Shown here: piece after piece, positions 25,226 to 33,948 of the stretch
How positions within the stretch are numbered: the first letter of the stretch is position 1
How the letters are laid out: every line of letters begins with the position of its first letter
Source: Pontiella desulfatans
Lineage (GTDB): Bacteria > Verrucomicrobiota > Kiritimatiellia > Kiritimatiellales > Pontiellaceae
Reading direction: 5' to 3'
DNA: 64,000 nucleotides
Assembly: GCF_900890425.1 (NCBI RefSeq)
Contig: NZ_CAAHFG010000001.1
Location: 2,914,001-2,978,000, forward strand
Position numbers and translations under genes: made by a program
Notes under the pieces: generated by a model
Told to the model about the DNA's origin: nothing
Seen by the model: only the letters and a program-made list of their open reading frames with translations
Databases searched by the model: none

Positions 25226-26542
25226 CTAATCCTTATCCAGCTCAAAGGTGCCGAGCTTGCTGTAGAACAGATCCCAGTCGTCGGTCGCATGCCAGAGCAG
25301 CTTCTGCTCCAGACAGTCGTAGGTCCAGTACAGCATACCGTTCACCCTTTCCTTCAGCACCAGGTCGCGGACGATCACCATGTTGTCGACCCCTTCCTCG
25401 AACGTTTTTTCCATAAAGTCAAAGGCGCCGAATTCCCCAACGATGATCGGTTTCATCTTGCGGATCTCCGCCATTTCGGGGGCATAAAATCCGGTAGAAT
25501 CCAGACTGTGTTTCACCGCCTCTTCGACAGATTTACGACGGTTGTGGCGATAAATATGGACATCGAGACAGTCGAGCGGGCCGTCGCCCAGGCTCGTCAG
25601 CGTGGGCGGATAGCGTTTGTCCCTGTATTTCTCCGGCCACAGACCGGCCGAATTTTCGGTATCCTTGCCGACCGCCGCCGGCACAAATACGCCCTCGGAG
25701 ACCAGCATCTCCGGATCAATCGCCTTCACGGCATCGACCACACGACCATGATAATAGCGATAGCCCTCGTCCATCAGCGCCTGGCGTTCTTCCGTGCTGG
25801 AAAGGTCATAGGTTTTTCCATTGGCCGCGGTAAAGTTTCCTTCAATCCGGCTGAAGGGGAGTTTATCGGCCTCGAGGTTCGCCTCGTTCTGGCACTGCAG
25901 CCCCAGCAGGGTCGGCAGTACCGCGGGCTCCTTCGCCTTAATATACGACAGGAAGGAAGTGATATATTCCACCCGGGCATCCACGCCCTCCGCAGAAAGG
26001 ATAAACAGGTTTTTCTCCTCGTTATCCCCGTTGAAACGCTTCAGGAAATAGTCGTTGTTCGGAAGCTCGCCGTCTCCAAAGGTTGGAAAAACGCGGATAT
26101 TATGGCGGGTCGCGCGGCGCAGGAAATCGAGCACGTTTTCCATATAGGGTTCATAGAGCCCTTTCGTGGTTTTGTATTCCCCGGCGATACCGGGATTGAA
26201 GGGTTCGCGCCCGATGATGAATACACGAACCGTGTTGTAACCCGAATCCTCCAGTCTCTGAAACATGGCCTCGGCGCGGTCTGGATCATAATCGGCCTTC
26301 GAGAATTCTGTATCGGCTTCAAAGGTCGAATGATCCCCGCCGGGCGTTCCGTCTTCCTTGCGCAGGCGGATATAGTTAAAGCCTGATACATGAAAAGGCG
26401 TCTCGGAATCCTTGAGCACAAACTGCGCCCCGTCCTTGCCTGGCTCAATACCAATCCGCTCTAGCGGTTCAAGCGTTCCCGCACCTGCCGTTGCCACGGT
26501 GGCAACAGCAACCACCCCTTTCAAACAACTCGTTTTCGACAT
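25226..26542 (-). CDS. GH5-like (clan GH-A) endo-glycosidase
   Basis: Secreted TIM-barrel hydrolase of 438 residues, the best preserved of three GH5-like copies. Signal segment with VVAVATVATAGAG; FHVSGFNYIRL-type start of the barrel near 50; TVRVFIIGREPFNPG; IRVFPTFGDGELPNNDY; LGLQCQNEANL with probable acid/base Glu220; LDVHIYRHNRR; KPIIVGEFGAFDF with probable nucleophile Glu370; and the terminal WTYDCLEQKLLWHATDDW. It is longer at residues 62-72 (RKEDGTPGGDH) than the 10770 copy. It lies 8 bp after the 26551 sulfatase, so the two are co-transcribed. Mannanase-like or related endo-activity is only a family-level guess. Confidence 0.9.
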   Translation of the reverse strand: MSKTSCLKGVVAVATVATAGAGTLEPLERIGIEPGKDGAQFVLKDSETPFHVSGFNYIRLRKEDGTPGGDHSTFEADTEFSKADYDPDRAEAMFQRLEDSGYNTVRVFIIGREPFNPGIAGEYKTTKGLYEPYMENVLDFLRRATRHNIRVFPTFGDGELPNNDYFLKRFNGDNEEKNLFILSAEGVDARVEYITSFLSYIKAKEPAVLPTLLGLQCQNEANLEADKLPFSRIEGNFTAANGKTYDLSSTEERQALMDEGYRYYHGRVVDAVKAIDPEMLVSEGVFVPAAVGKDTENSAGLWPEKYRDKRYPPTLTSLGDGPLDCLDVHIYRHNRRKSVEEAVKHSLDSTGFYAPEMAEIRKMKPIIVGEFGAFDFMEKTFEEGVDNMVIVRDLVLKERVNGMLYWTYDCLEQKLLWHATDDWDLFYSKLGTFELDKD

Positions 26543-26550
26543 GCCCTTCC

Positions 26551-27918
26551 TTATTTCTCAATTTTCGGCGGAACCGCCCGTCCATCGGTCATCACCCAGC
26601 CATATCCTTGGGGGGTAGCGGCACCGGGATTTCTATATTTTTCTTCCGGCTTTTTCCAGCAAGGCGCCAGCGTGCTTTTCCATTCTCCGTGTTTGCGGGC
26701 AAGCCGCTCAACCACTTCGGGAAAGCGACCAGCCACGTCCTTTTTTTCCTGCGGGTCTTTTTCAAGATCGAACAGCTGCCATGCATCGGTTTCCACATGA
26801 CGATACAGCCGCCAGTTTTTCCAGCGGACGGCAACCAGGTGGCGATGCTCTGGATCGGTCGGTTCCTTGTTGAGCCAGTAGATATATTCGTGAACATCGC
26901 CTTTCTTTTTGCCCTTCAGGTACGGCATCAGATCAATTCCATCGATGTGTTCGGGAACCGGCAGGTTGGCGGCCGCCAGCATGGTGGCATAGAAGTCGAA
27001 GGTACACGCCATGCCGTCGAATCGTTTTCCTTCCAGAACGGTGCCCGGCCAGGAGACGATGGACGGACTAAGCGTCCAGCCGATCTGCTGGGTATCTTTT
27101 CCCTTTCCACCCCGGTACGGGGTCGAGGTGCCCCCCTCGCCCGTGTTCGCACCATTATCACTCGAAAAAATAATGAGCGTGTTTTCGCGCATCTTATGTT
27201 GATCGAGATAGTCGAGCAGCTTGCCGACCTGATCGTCGAGGCAGACGATACCTCCACCCAGCTTCCGCCGCTTCGGCGGTGCTGTCGTGCGGCTTGCTAA
27301 TTCCTCCGGAATATCCCGGTGCGACGAATGAACCGCCAACGGCGACCAATACATCATAAACGGCTTGTCGGCCTTGCGGTTCCGATCCACAAACTCGATC
27401 AGGTTATCCCCATCGATTTCCGTAATCCAAACCACTTCACCATCCTTGTTTTTACACAGGAAATGGTTTCCTTTCTTGATTCGCGGAGGCAGCTCGGCCA
27501 CTTCCATAAACCCGCGAGCCGACGGCCCCTGCCACTTATCACCCAGATCCCATTTTCCAATCTGCCCGGTGGTGTATCCGTTGTCGCGGAACACTTCGGC
27601 AAACGTCGGTTTGTCCTCCGGAATCGGCATGCCGCGCGACATACCATATTTGCCGAACCGCTGGCCATACATCCCCATCATCAGGCTCGAACGGCTGGGG
27701 CAGCACGGCGGGTTGGTGACATATGCCTGCGTCAGCACAACGCCCCCTTTGGCCAGCCGGTCGATATTCGGCGTCGGAATATCCATGCAGCCAAACGGCC
27801 CGGTATCGCCATAGCCCAGGTCGTCGATAAACAACATTATAATGTTCGGACCGCGTGACGCGGCATCTACAAAGGCTGCACAGCACAAAACAACCAACAA
27901 TTTAATTATCATCTTCAT
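26551..27918 (-). CDS. Sulfatase (type I)
   Basis: Secreted sulfatase of 455 residues. Signal peptide LLVVLCCAAFVDAA; Asp pair 32-33 in LFIDDLGYGDTGPFG; maturation motif C72-C-P-S-R in VTNPPCCPSRSSLM; GQIGKWDLGDKW; MMYWSPLAVHSSH; IIFSSDNGANTGEGGTSTPYRGGKGKD. It ends with a WKSTLAPCWKKPEEK tail typical of shorter arylsulfatases. The first gene after the 276-bp gap at 27919-28194, where a candidate promoter lies, so it may begin an operon that runs to the GH5-like gene and perhaps the transporter. Confidence 0.95.
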   Translation of the reverse strand: MKMIIKLLVVLCCAAFVDAASRGPNIIMLFIDDLGYGDTGPFGCMDIPTPNIDRLAKGGVVLTQAYVTNPPCCPSRSSLMMGMYGQRFGKYGMSRGMPIPEDKPTFAEVFRDNGYTTGQIGKWDLGDKWQGPSARGFMEVAELPPRIKKGNHFLCKNKDGEVVWITEIDGDNLIEFVDRNRKADKPFMMYWSPLAVHSSHRDIPEELASRTTAPPKRRKLGGGIVCLDDQVGKLLDYLDQHKMRENTLIIFSSDNGANTGEGGTSTPYRGGKGKDTQQIGWTLSPSIVSWPGTVLEGKRFDGMACTFDFYATMLAAANLPVPEHIDGIDLMPYLKGKKKGDVHEYIYWLNKEPTDPEHRHLVAVRWKNWRLYRHVETDAWQLFDLEKDPQEKKDVAGRFPEVVERLARKHGEWKSTLAPCWKKPEEKYRNPGAATPQGYGWVMTDGRAVPPKIEK

Positions 27919-28090
27919 ACTCTACCTTCTCCGTTCCTCGATTATTGGGCGGATTTTCAAGCTACCGACCCGCCTCAGCCGTATCCAACGTTAAACTTCG
28001 GTAATCGCCGGAAAATTCATACCCATAAACAACACCCTTGGTAAATCCCTTTGGCAAACACCACCACGTTGCCCAAAACACAAACAATAA

Positions 28091-28118
28091 ATAGTACAAC
28101 GAATGACGCTTTACACAA
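28091..28118 (-). promoter_or_regulatory. Candidate sigma-70-like promoter
   Basis: On the minus strand TTGTGT (28118-28113) and TACTAT (28096-28091) are separated by 16 bp, about 170 bp upstream of the 26551-27918 sulfatase. The surrounding gap is among the most A/T-rich of the window and otherwise without genes. Match to the consensus is partial and there is no other evidence. Confidence 0.3.
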
Positions 28119-28180
28119 CATGCATAACGGCTGATTTTAGTAATCAGCGGTGGATTACTTTATCTCGAGAAAATCAATGC

Positions 28181-28195
28181 ACGCTTCACAAGCGT
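28181..28195 (-). terminator. Weak hairpin at the end of the amidohydrolase gene
   Basis: ACGCTT-GTG-AAGCGT hairpin touching the amidohydrolase stop codon, followed on the minus strand by GCATTGATTTTC. A second stem (GCTGATT/AATCAGC, 28130-28148) lies 30 bp on. Both are short and the T-run is poor, so termination is only possible, but their place between two operons fits. Confidence 0.35.
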
Positions 28196-29094
28196 TATTC
28201 GCCCGCGAGATCAAGGCGGTAGGCTTTCTGTGGATTTTCAACCAGAATCCGAGTCATCAGTGCCGTGTTTGACGAAAGCTGCTGCGCAAACAGGTTGTAC
28301 ATGCCTTCATAATCGGGGGAGATCGGCCAGTTGCTGCCGAACAGCAGCCGGTCGGGACCGAAGGCATCCATAATTGGATTAAATAACGCATCTAGCCGGT
28401 CCGGGCTGTAGTTATGTTGAAACACGGCATCGAACATGGATAGCTTGCAATAAACATTAGGGCACTCGCCCAGTTCCTCAACCAATGGCCCCCACCAGCC
28501 TTGCGGTTGCTTTTCAGTATCCAGTCGTCCGCCGGCCATATGGTTGATGATGATGGTGAGATCAGGATAACGTTGCGCGATTGAAACAATGTCTGTACGA
28601 GTGTGCAGATCGAGACCGGTTTCAAGAACCATTTTCCGACCTTCCAGCCATCGGATATTTTTCCGGACCGTCTCATCGGAAAAATCGACCTTCCCGCGTG
28701 CACGGTTCCGCAGCCCCCGGAACTTCGGATTTTGAGCAAACCGTTCCAGAATGTCCCCGGTTTCGGGATCGGCAAGATCCAGATTACCAATGACTGCCGC
28801 CACAACCGGCTTGTCGGCTGCATGCTCCAGCATCCATTCGTTATGCTCCAGGCTGGTCCCCGCCTCAACCGCAACGGCCCATGTGATGGGCGTGCCGGCA
28901 GAAACCGCCTTGAACCGTTCCGCGTGGTGGGGCTGGTTTAAACGCGTATTATCCGGCTTCAGCCAGTCCAACCCTGCCGGTTCATACAGATGAATGTGGG
29001 TGTCAATACCGCCCGAAGGATTTTCAGCCAGAGCACTGCTGCACAGAACTGCCAATATCAGAACTGTTTTTAGCATTCCACCTGACTTCATCAC
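28195..29094 (-). CDS. Secreted amidohydrolase, sugar-lactonase-like (COG3618 type)
   Basis: TIM-barrel amidohydrolase_2 protein of 299 residues, of the group that includes L-fuconolactonase and L-rhamnono-lactonase. Signal peptide (TVLILAVLCSSALA), then GGIDTHIHLYEP with the metal-binding HxH, FRGLRNRARGKVDF, LTIIINHMAGG and LLFGSNWPISPDYEG near the C-terminus. The final metal/base block has Asn (SNWP), as often seen in this subgroup, where Asp is found in others. A lactonase would fit non-phosphorylative fucose or rhamnose catabolism, but export to the periplasm is unusual for that step, so the true substrate may be another ester or lactone. It lies 8 bp after the 29103 sulfatase. Confidence 0.8.
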   Translation of the reverse strand: MMKSGGMLKTVLILAVLCSSALAENPSGGIDTHIHLYEPAGLDWLKPDNTRLNQPHHAERFKAVSAGTPITWAVAVEAGTSLEHNEWMLEHAADKPVVAAVIGNLDLADPETGDILERFAQNPKFRGLRNRARGKVDFSDETVRKNIRWLEGRKMVLETGLDLHTRTDIVSIAQRYPDLTIIINHMAGGRLDTEKQPQGWWGPLVEELGECPNVYCKLSMFDAVFQHNYSPDRLDALFNPIMDAFGPDRLLFGSNWPISPDYEGMYNLFAQQLSSNTALMTRILVENPQKAYRLDLAGE

Positions 29095-29102
29095 TTAACT
29101 CC

Positions 29103-30689
29103 CTACCGTACAAAAAGCGGACCGACCGGCTCGGGCAGCGCATTATCAGCCTGCGGGTTGTAACGCTTGTTCAGGCTGGTGTCATACCGGGCGGGAATAT
29201 GTTCAAAACGCCATTTGGCCAACGCCTTTTTCATGCGCCCTACCCGTTCGGGCATCGATGCGGAAAGGTCTTTGGCTTCGCCGATGTCTTTCGACAGATC
29301 AAACAGCCGCATCACTCCGTCATGGTAGGCGATCAGTTTGTAGTCGCCTTCAATCATCACCGAACTGGGGGCCGTCATCGGAGAACCTTCCGTAAGGTGA
29401 TCCGGCCTGTAATACGGTTCATGGATAAAGACCGCGCGTTTTTCAAAATCGTCGGGGCGATTCTGTAACAGCGGAACCAGCGATTTTCCCGACCACTGCT
29501 TCTGGATTTTTTCAGGCACCTGCTTACCGGCCAGGGCCGTCAAGGTCGGGGCAACATCTTCCAACGTAACCGGCGTGTCGACCCGGTGCCTTTCTCCATT
29601 CGGCACATACATCATCATCGGCACACGGATTCCGCCTTCAAACGTCTGGGCTTTCTGTCCGCGCAACGGCGTATTGCTGGTCCAGCGCGCCCCCTTCTTG
29701 ACGGCCTGACCGCCATTATCCGAGGTAAACACGATGATCGTATGGTCCGCTACCCCCAACTCCTTGAGGGTCGCGCGGATCGCTCCGACGGAATCATCAA
29801 GCGCCCGGATCATTCCAGCATAGGCAGGGTTGTCCTGCCCGTTCCAGCCGCGGGTTTTCTTCGTTGAAAAATAGGCCACATCCTCCGGCCTGGCCTCGAT
29901 CGGTCCATGAACCGCAAAATGCGCCAGATAGAGCAGGAACGGTTGCTCCGGTTGCTTTTTGACATGCCTGCGAATCCAGTCTGTGCTCAACTCCGTGAGA
30001 TCGTCGGTCAAATATTCGGTCTGCGCCTCCGGCCCGGGATGGTGCCATTTTTTACGCACCCCTTTATGATATTTCGACCACCCCTCATCCTCGTAGGTGA
30101 TCGCCTCAAACCCGAAATCCTGCGGGCGGTGCCCTTCCAGATCGTTTCCGCCGATATGCCACTTGCCGAGGAAGGCACTTCGATACTCCGGCAGCATTTC
30201 CGCCAGCGAATACACCTTCTGCCCCCGGCTGTCGGGCAGCCCGTTCGGCAGGGCATAATTTCCCGTTGCCGTAGCGACCGGAAACGTCGGATTCGTTCCG
30301 GGCATCTTATCATGAAACTGGTACTCAGCCGGCGGTTCCAACCCGTTCTGGGCAAACGTAAACTTGCCTGCTCTCATGGCCGTAGCATTGTTGAACCCGA
30401 AGGTCGCCCCGTTGCGACCGGTGATAATCGTGGCGCGCGACGGCGAGCAGAGCGGCATGCTGTAGCAGCGCGAAAAGGCAACCCCGTCTTTCGCCAGGTC
30501 ATTAAGATGCGGTGTTTCATAATATTGATCGTTCGCCGGTGTGTCTGTGGCGAATTCCGCCGTTGGGTTAATATCCATAAACCCCAGATCATCCGCCATA
30601 ATCAGCACAATATTCGGTTGATCGGCATGGGCATTAAACACGCCGCATAACAGCGCAACATAAATAGCTGTTTTCAATCTATTCATCAT
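29103..30689 (-). CDS. Sulfatase (type I)
   Basis: Secreted sulfatase of 528 residues. Signal peptide ending VFNAHA; Asp pair 33-34 in LIMADDLGFMDINPT; maturation motif C81-S-P-S-R; FLGKWHIGGNDLEGHRPQDFG; YLAHFAVHGPIEARPED; IVFTSDNGGQAVKKGARWTSN with PLRGQKAQTFEGGIRVPMMM. The order and long spacer after the Asp pair (EFATDTPANDQYYET) resemble the 37405 gene and define a subfamily common in marine PVC bacteria. Start overlaps the stop of the 30686 gene (ATGA); the spacing downstream is 8 bp. Substrate unknown. Confidence 0.95.
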   Translation of the reverse strand: MMNRLKTAIYVALLCGVFNAHADQPNIVLIMADDLGFMDINPTAEFATDTPANDQYYETPHLNDLAKDGVAFSRCYSMPLCSPSRATIITGRNGATFGFNNATAMRAGKFTFAQNGLEPPAEYQFHDKMPGTNPTFPVATATGNYALPNGLPDSRGQKVYSLAEMLPEYRSAFLGKWHIGGNDLEGHRPQDFGFEAITYEDEGWSKYHKGVRKKWHHPGPEAQTEYLTDDLTELSTDWIRRHVKKQPEQPFLLYLAHFAVHGPIEARPEDVAYFSTKKTRGWNGQDNPAYAGMIRALDDSVGAIRATLKELGVADHTIIVFTSDNGGQAVKKGARWTSNTPLRGQKAQTFEGGIRVPMMMYVPNGERHRVDTPVTLEDVAPTLTALAGKQVPEKIQKQWSGKSLVPLLQNRPDDFEKRAVFIHEPYYRPDHLTEGSPMTAPSSVMIEGDYKLIAYHDGVMRLFDLSKDIGEAKDLSASMPERVGRMKKALAKWRFEHIPARYDTSLNKRYNPQADNALPEPVGPLFVR

Positions 30690-32521
30690 TTCTCCAACTT
30701 CAGGGTCAACTTAAGCACCTCACCAATCGCCGTGCCAGCTTTGGCATCATTCGCTACGGCCAACGAAAACGGGACCGTTCCCGACGGCAAAGCAATAGGG
30801 CCAAAAACGTTTTTTTCGGCCGAGCGGCTTTTGGCAGTGACCGGTTTCCCATCAATCAGCAGGCTGATCGGTGCGCATCGGTCGAAACCTGTACCTTCGG
30901 CGATGAAAGAGACCGTCAGCGGCTTCTGTACTTCAACCGCGTAGTCGGCGCGGTCCCCTGGGTAGCGGAATCCTTTCACGCCGCCGAGATAATCGTGCAT
31001 GTCCATTTTGCCGGTCAGACGCAACGGCTGCAGCACGTTGATATTCCAGGATGCGCCTGGTCGGTCGGCGTTGTTAATCCGCAGCTGCCGCATCTGGAAG
31101 GTGCGGTTGCGCGCGGCGATATCGTCCCAGCGCAACCGGCAGCGTTGGGCCATGGCCTCGGTGCGCTCGGGATATTCTGCGCTCAGGTCGTTTTGCTCGG
31201 CCGGGTCCTTTTCCATGTCGTACAAACGGAATTCGCCCCCCGGCAGATGGTGGAATTTATAGTTCCCGTTACGCAGAATGGTGTGCAGGGAAGAGTACCG
31301 CAGCGTTTTCATATCGGGCGTATTGGCACCCTCTCCGACCGGAACGCCGGGGCCGCCGGTTGCCAGGCGGAAAATGTCGCGATCATCGCTAAACGTTCGA
31401 TCTTTCAGCGAGCCGCTGAAGCTTGTTCCGGAAAAGGGGAAATGCTCCGGATGTTTCTCCTCCGGAATCTGAGCCAGCTCCAGCAGTGTGGGCAGTACAT
31501 CTTCCACGCCGACCGGCTGCTTGCGGATGCCGGGCTTGACTTTTCCGGGCCAGCGAACCAGCAGCGGACTGCGGATACCGTTGTCCCACACCTCGCCCTT
31601 GCGGCCGATCAGATTGCCCGGATTGCGAATGCCCCAGTCCGGCGAATGCGGCCGTTTGGGTTCACTGTTTTCCCAGACCCCCATCTCGCGGTTGTTCATC
31701 GCATCAAGCGACCCGTTATCACTCATAAACAGCACAATCGTATGTTCCGCCTGGCCAGCTTCCTCGACCGCCTGGAGCAACCGGGCGATCTGATCATCCA
31801 TCTGCTTAATCGAGCCATAGCACTGGGCAATATCTTCCGAATAGCCTTTTTTGCGGAACGGCTCGGCATACGACTCCGGTGAATCCCACCACAGGTGCGG
31901 AATAATGTGCGCCATCACCGCGAGCCAGGGTGTATCTCCCGCCTCATTGATTTTTTCAATCGCCGCATCGGTGATCAGCTCCGCGGACCAACCCTCCGTC
32001 CACGTACGCCCTTCCGGTGTCCAGAGTTCCGGCTGTTGATGCAGATACCCGCCGGTGATTCCGCAAAACCAATCAAACCCGCGGTCCGACGGCGTCATTT
32101 CCATCATTTCCAGACCGCCATCCATTTTACCGAACGCCCAGGTTTTGTAGCCGGATGGGGTGAAGAATTTCGGGATCAGCGTTTCGTCGCGCCGCACCTT
32201 GCCGCGCGAGCCAACTCCCCAGACCCCGGTATCCAGATAATTGCGACCGGTAAACAGCGATGATCGCGTCGGCGTACAGGCCGGGCCGACCATGAAATAG
32301 GGATAAAAGGCCGACTCTGCAGCGAGCCGGTCAATCGCCGGTGTCTGCACCACATCGTTACCTGTAAACCCAAAGTCCCCGTAGCCCTGATCATCAGAAA
32401 TAATCAGCAGAATGTTTGGCATTTCCGATTGCCGATCTCCGATTGCCGATTGAAAAGCAGCAACAGACAGCCCAAACACCACCAACCTCTTCACATTCTT
32501 CATAACCGTTAAGTTGAACAT
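30686..32521 (-). CDS. Long sulfatase with C-terminal beta domain; in-frame repeat at signal cleavage site
   Basis: Sulfatase of 611 residues. ATG at 32521 is chosen because GGAGAAG precedes it at 6 bp; a GTG two codons upstream is possible. The signal peptide is followed by QSAIGDRQSE, read from a tandem DNA repeat, then NILLIISDDQGYGDFGFTG, maturation motif C82-T-P-T-R, FGKMDGGLEMMEM, IPHLWWDSPESYAEP and IVLFMSDNGSLDAM. After YKFHHLPGGEFRLYDMEKDP comes a C-terminal beta domain of about 100 residues (VDYAVEVQKPLTVSFIA-like, ending VLKLTLKLEK). Paralogues: 33949 and the IS-split gene. It sits 2 bp after the TIM-barrel gene and overlaps the 29103 start. Confidence 0.93.
   Translation of the reverse strand: MFNLTVMKNVKRLVVFGLSVAAFQSAIGDRQSEMPNILLIISDDQGYGDFGFTGNDVVQTPAIDRLAAESAFYPYFMVGPACTPTRSSLFTGRNYLDTGVWGVGSRGKVRRDETLIPKFFTPSGYKTWAFGKMDGGLEMMEMTPSDRGFDWFCGITGGYLHQQPELWTPEGRTWTEGWSAELITDAAIEKINEAGDTPWLAVMAHIIPHLWWDSPESYAEPFRKKGYSEDIAQCYGSIKQMDDQIARLLQAVEEAGQAEHTIVLFMSDNGSLDAMNNREMGVWENSEPKRPHSPDWGIRNPGNLIGRKGEVWDNGIRSPLLVRWPGKVKPGIRKQPVGVEDVLPTLLELAQIPEEKHPEHFPFSGTSFSGSLKDRTFSDDRDIFRLATGGPGVPVGEGANTPDMKTLRYSSLHTILRNGNYKFHHLPGGEFRLYDMEKDPAEQNDLSAEYPERTEAMAQRCRLRWDDIAARNRTFQMRQLRINNADRPGASWNINVLQPLRLTGKMDMHDYLGGVKGFRYPGDRADYAVEVQKPLTVSFIAEGTGFDRCAPISLLIDGKPVTAKSRSAEKNVFGPIALPSGTVPFSLAVANDAKAGTAIGEVLKLTLKLEK
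32420..32455. repeat. In-frame tandem repeat at a signal-peptide junction
   Basis: CCGATTG/CCGATCT-type heptads (TTCCGATTGCCGATCT then CCGATTGCCGATTG) repeat in tandem. On the coding strand they give QSAIGDRQSE, between the signal peptide core and the first strand of the 30686 sulfatase. The paralogues at 33949 and 20334 have no such segment, so the repeat appears inserted. Confidence 0.7.
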
Positions 32522-32523
32522 AA

Positions 32524-33933
32524 TCACTTCTCCAAAAAATCCAGCAAATCGATACTCTGTGGCGACAACGCCGAAAGAGGTATATCGCGTACAGCCTCAC
32601 GATCGGCAGGCCGGACCTTCACCTGCTGTTCCGCAACCGAAAGCACCACACAGTTCATGCTGCGCCCCTGCTTATCCACGAGTTCAACCACATAGCCGGC
32701 TTTGCCGACTTCGTTCTTCGCAGCCCGAAGCTGCTCCACGCTTTCAGGGGCCAGCAATTCGAAGGCAATCTTCCGCTGCGCACCGCTCTTCAGATCAAGC
32801 AGCACCGCGGCCTCCTCATATACCGAAAAAACCTTTACCTTCAGCGGCCTGTTTTTGCGATCCGCAAGCACCATCTGGGCTCCACCTAATGAGGTTGCAA
32901 CCACCCTGAACTTCGGCGGCAGCGGTTTGCCCTTATGGGTGTGAATAAAATCGCGGGCCAGATTCATAAAGGTATACGGCTCATCCTCCGGCAGCTCGAC
33001 GGTGGGATGCTTATACCAGGACTGTATGGTGCCCATCGTTGGCCGTAGATCATGCTTCTGCACCTGTTGCAGACAATGTATCACCCCTTCATAAAAGGCC
33101 TGGTTTGATACGTTTCCACCTTCATGGTCGTTAAAGAGGAAAATAAAATCCATCCCGTTCGACCGGCAGAACTGCTCCATCGCCTTCAGCTTACCCCAAC
33201 CGTTTCGGGTATTTTCAATCCGCTGATAGGAATATTCGGGCTGGAACATATCCAGCTTCGTACCCTTCTCCTCACAGGCCTTCATCACATCCAGCAGCAG
33301 TTCCTTCAGATCACCCTGCGACTTCTTAGGATTTCCTTCGGGGGGAAACTGTTCCGGATCCTCCCAGTAAAAGCGAAATGCGGCTTCGATCATACCGATT
33401 TTTATATTCGGATACTTTTCCTTCACTCCCGCGACAAACGTCGCATAGCGCTCTACGGCCTCCTCATAGCTCCAGTTATACTCCTCTTTCGCCCAGCCCT
33501 GTGATTTAATAAATACGTTGTCGGTCACCAGGAAATCAACCCGACCTCCCGCTTCCGTAATCGGATCGAGCAACCGACTAATCAGGTTTTCGTGGCCATG
33601 TCGAATACCGACTTCAATCCCCACTCCGAGATTCAGTTCCGACAGCCGCTGCATAATGGTGCGAAGCAATTCAGGTTCGCCTCGGCACAGGCGTCCCATA
33701 GGTGTTGAATAAAACTTAAACTGCGATAGGTTTTCAGCAACGTAGCTCCATTCATCCAACCGATGTTCGAACAGATCTTCAAAACAACGGAACACAGTCT
33801 CAGCATCCGCTTTCTGTCCTGTTGTAATCGCCGGACAAATCGACATCTGCATGGGAGCGGGTTCCGCCGCCTTTAAAGGAAGCACAAAGAGCAAAAGCCC
33901 CAGCTGGCTGATCCACTGTTTCATTTTCACCAT
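32524..33933 (-). CDS. Unassigned secreted TIM-barrel-like protein with SHD1-like tail
   Basis: Protein of 469 residues with a signal peptide (LGLLLFVLPLKAAEPAP). I do not recognise the catalytic family. The first 370 residues alternate predicted strands and helices as in a (beta/alpha)8 barrel: LGVGIEVGIRHGHE, VDFLVTDNVFIKSQGW, IKIGMIEAAFRFYWEDPE, LDMFQPEYSYQRIEN, FIFLFNDHEGG. Several Glu/Asp at strand ends (GIEVG, MIEAAF, FQPEYS, FNDHEGG) could be catalytic, as in GH-A glycosidases. The last 60 residues (YVVELVDKQGRSMNCVVLS, IPLSALSPQSIDLLDFLEK) match the SHD1-type beta domain found on PVC secreted proteins. Stop lies 2 bp before the 30686 sulfatase start and it follows the 33949 sulfatase by 15 bp. 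Confidence 0.75.
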   Translation of the reverse strand: MVKMKQWISQLGLLLFVLPLKAAEPAPMQMSICPAITTGQKADAETVFRCFEDLFEHRLDEWSYVAENLSQFKFYSTPMGRLCRGEPELLRTIMQRLSELNLGVGIEVGIRHGHENLISRLLDPITEAGGRVDFLVTDNVFIKSQGWAKEEYNWSYEEAVERYATFVAGVKEKYPNIKIGMIEAAFRFYWEDPEQFPPEGNPKKSQGDLKELLLDVMKACEEKGTKLDMFQPEYSYQRIENTRNGWGKLKAMEQFCRSNGMDFIFLFNDHEGGNVSNQAFYEGVIHCLQQVQKHDLRPTMGTIQSWYKHPTVELPEDEPYTFMNLARDFIHTHKGKPLPPKFRVVATSLGGAQMVLADRKNRPLKVKVFSVYEEAAVLLDLKSGAQRKIAFELLAPESVEQLRAAKNEVGKAGYVVELVDKQGRSMNCVVLSVAEQQVKVRPADREAVRDIPLSALSPQSIDLLDFLEK

Positions 33934-33948
33934 GGCTTTCCCATAAGA

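Noticed and set aside
28130-28148. GCTGATT/AATCAGC stem as a true terminator
   Set aside because: Only seven base pairs and no U-run; mentioned only as part of the operon gap.
28195-29094. SNWP in place of SDWP as a dead amidohydrolase
   Set aside because: Asn occurs at this place in many members of the subgroup, so it is not evidence of inactivity.
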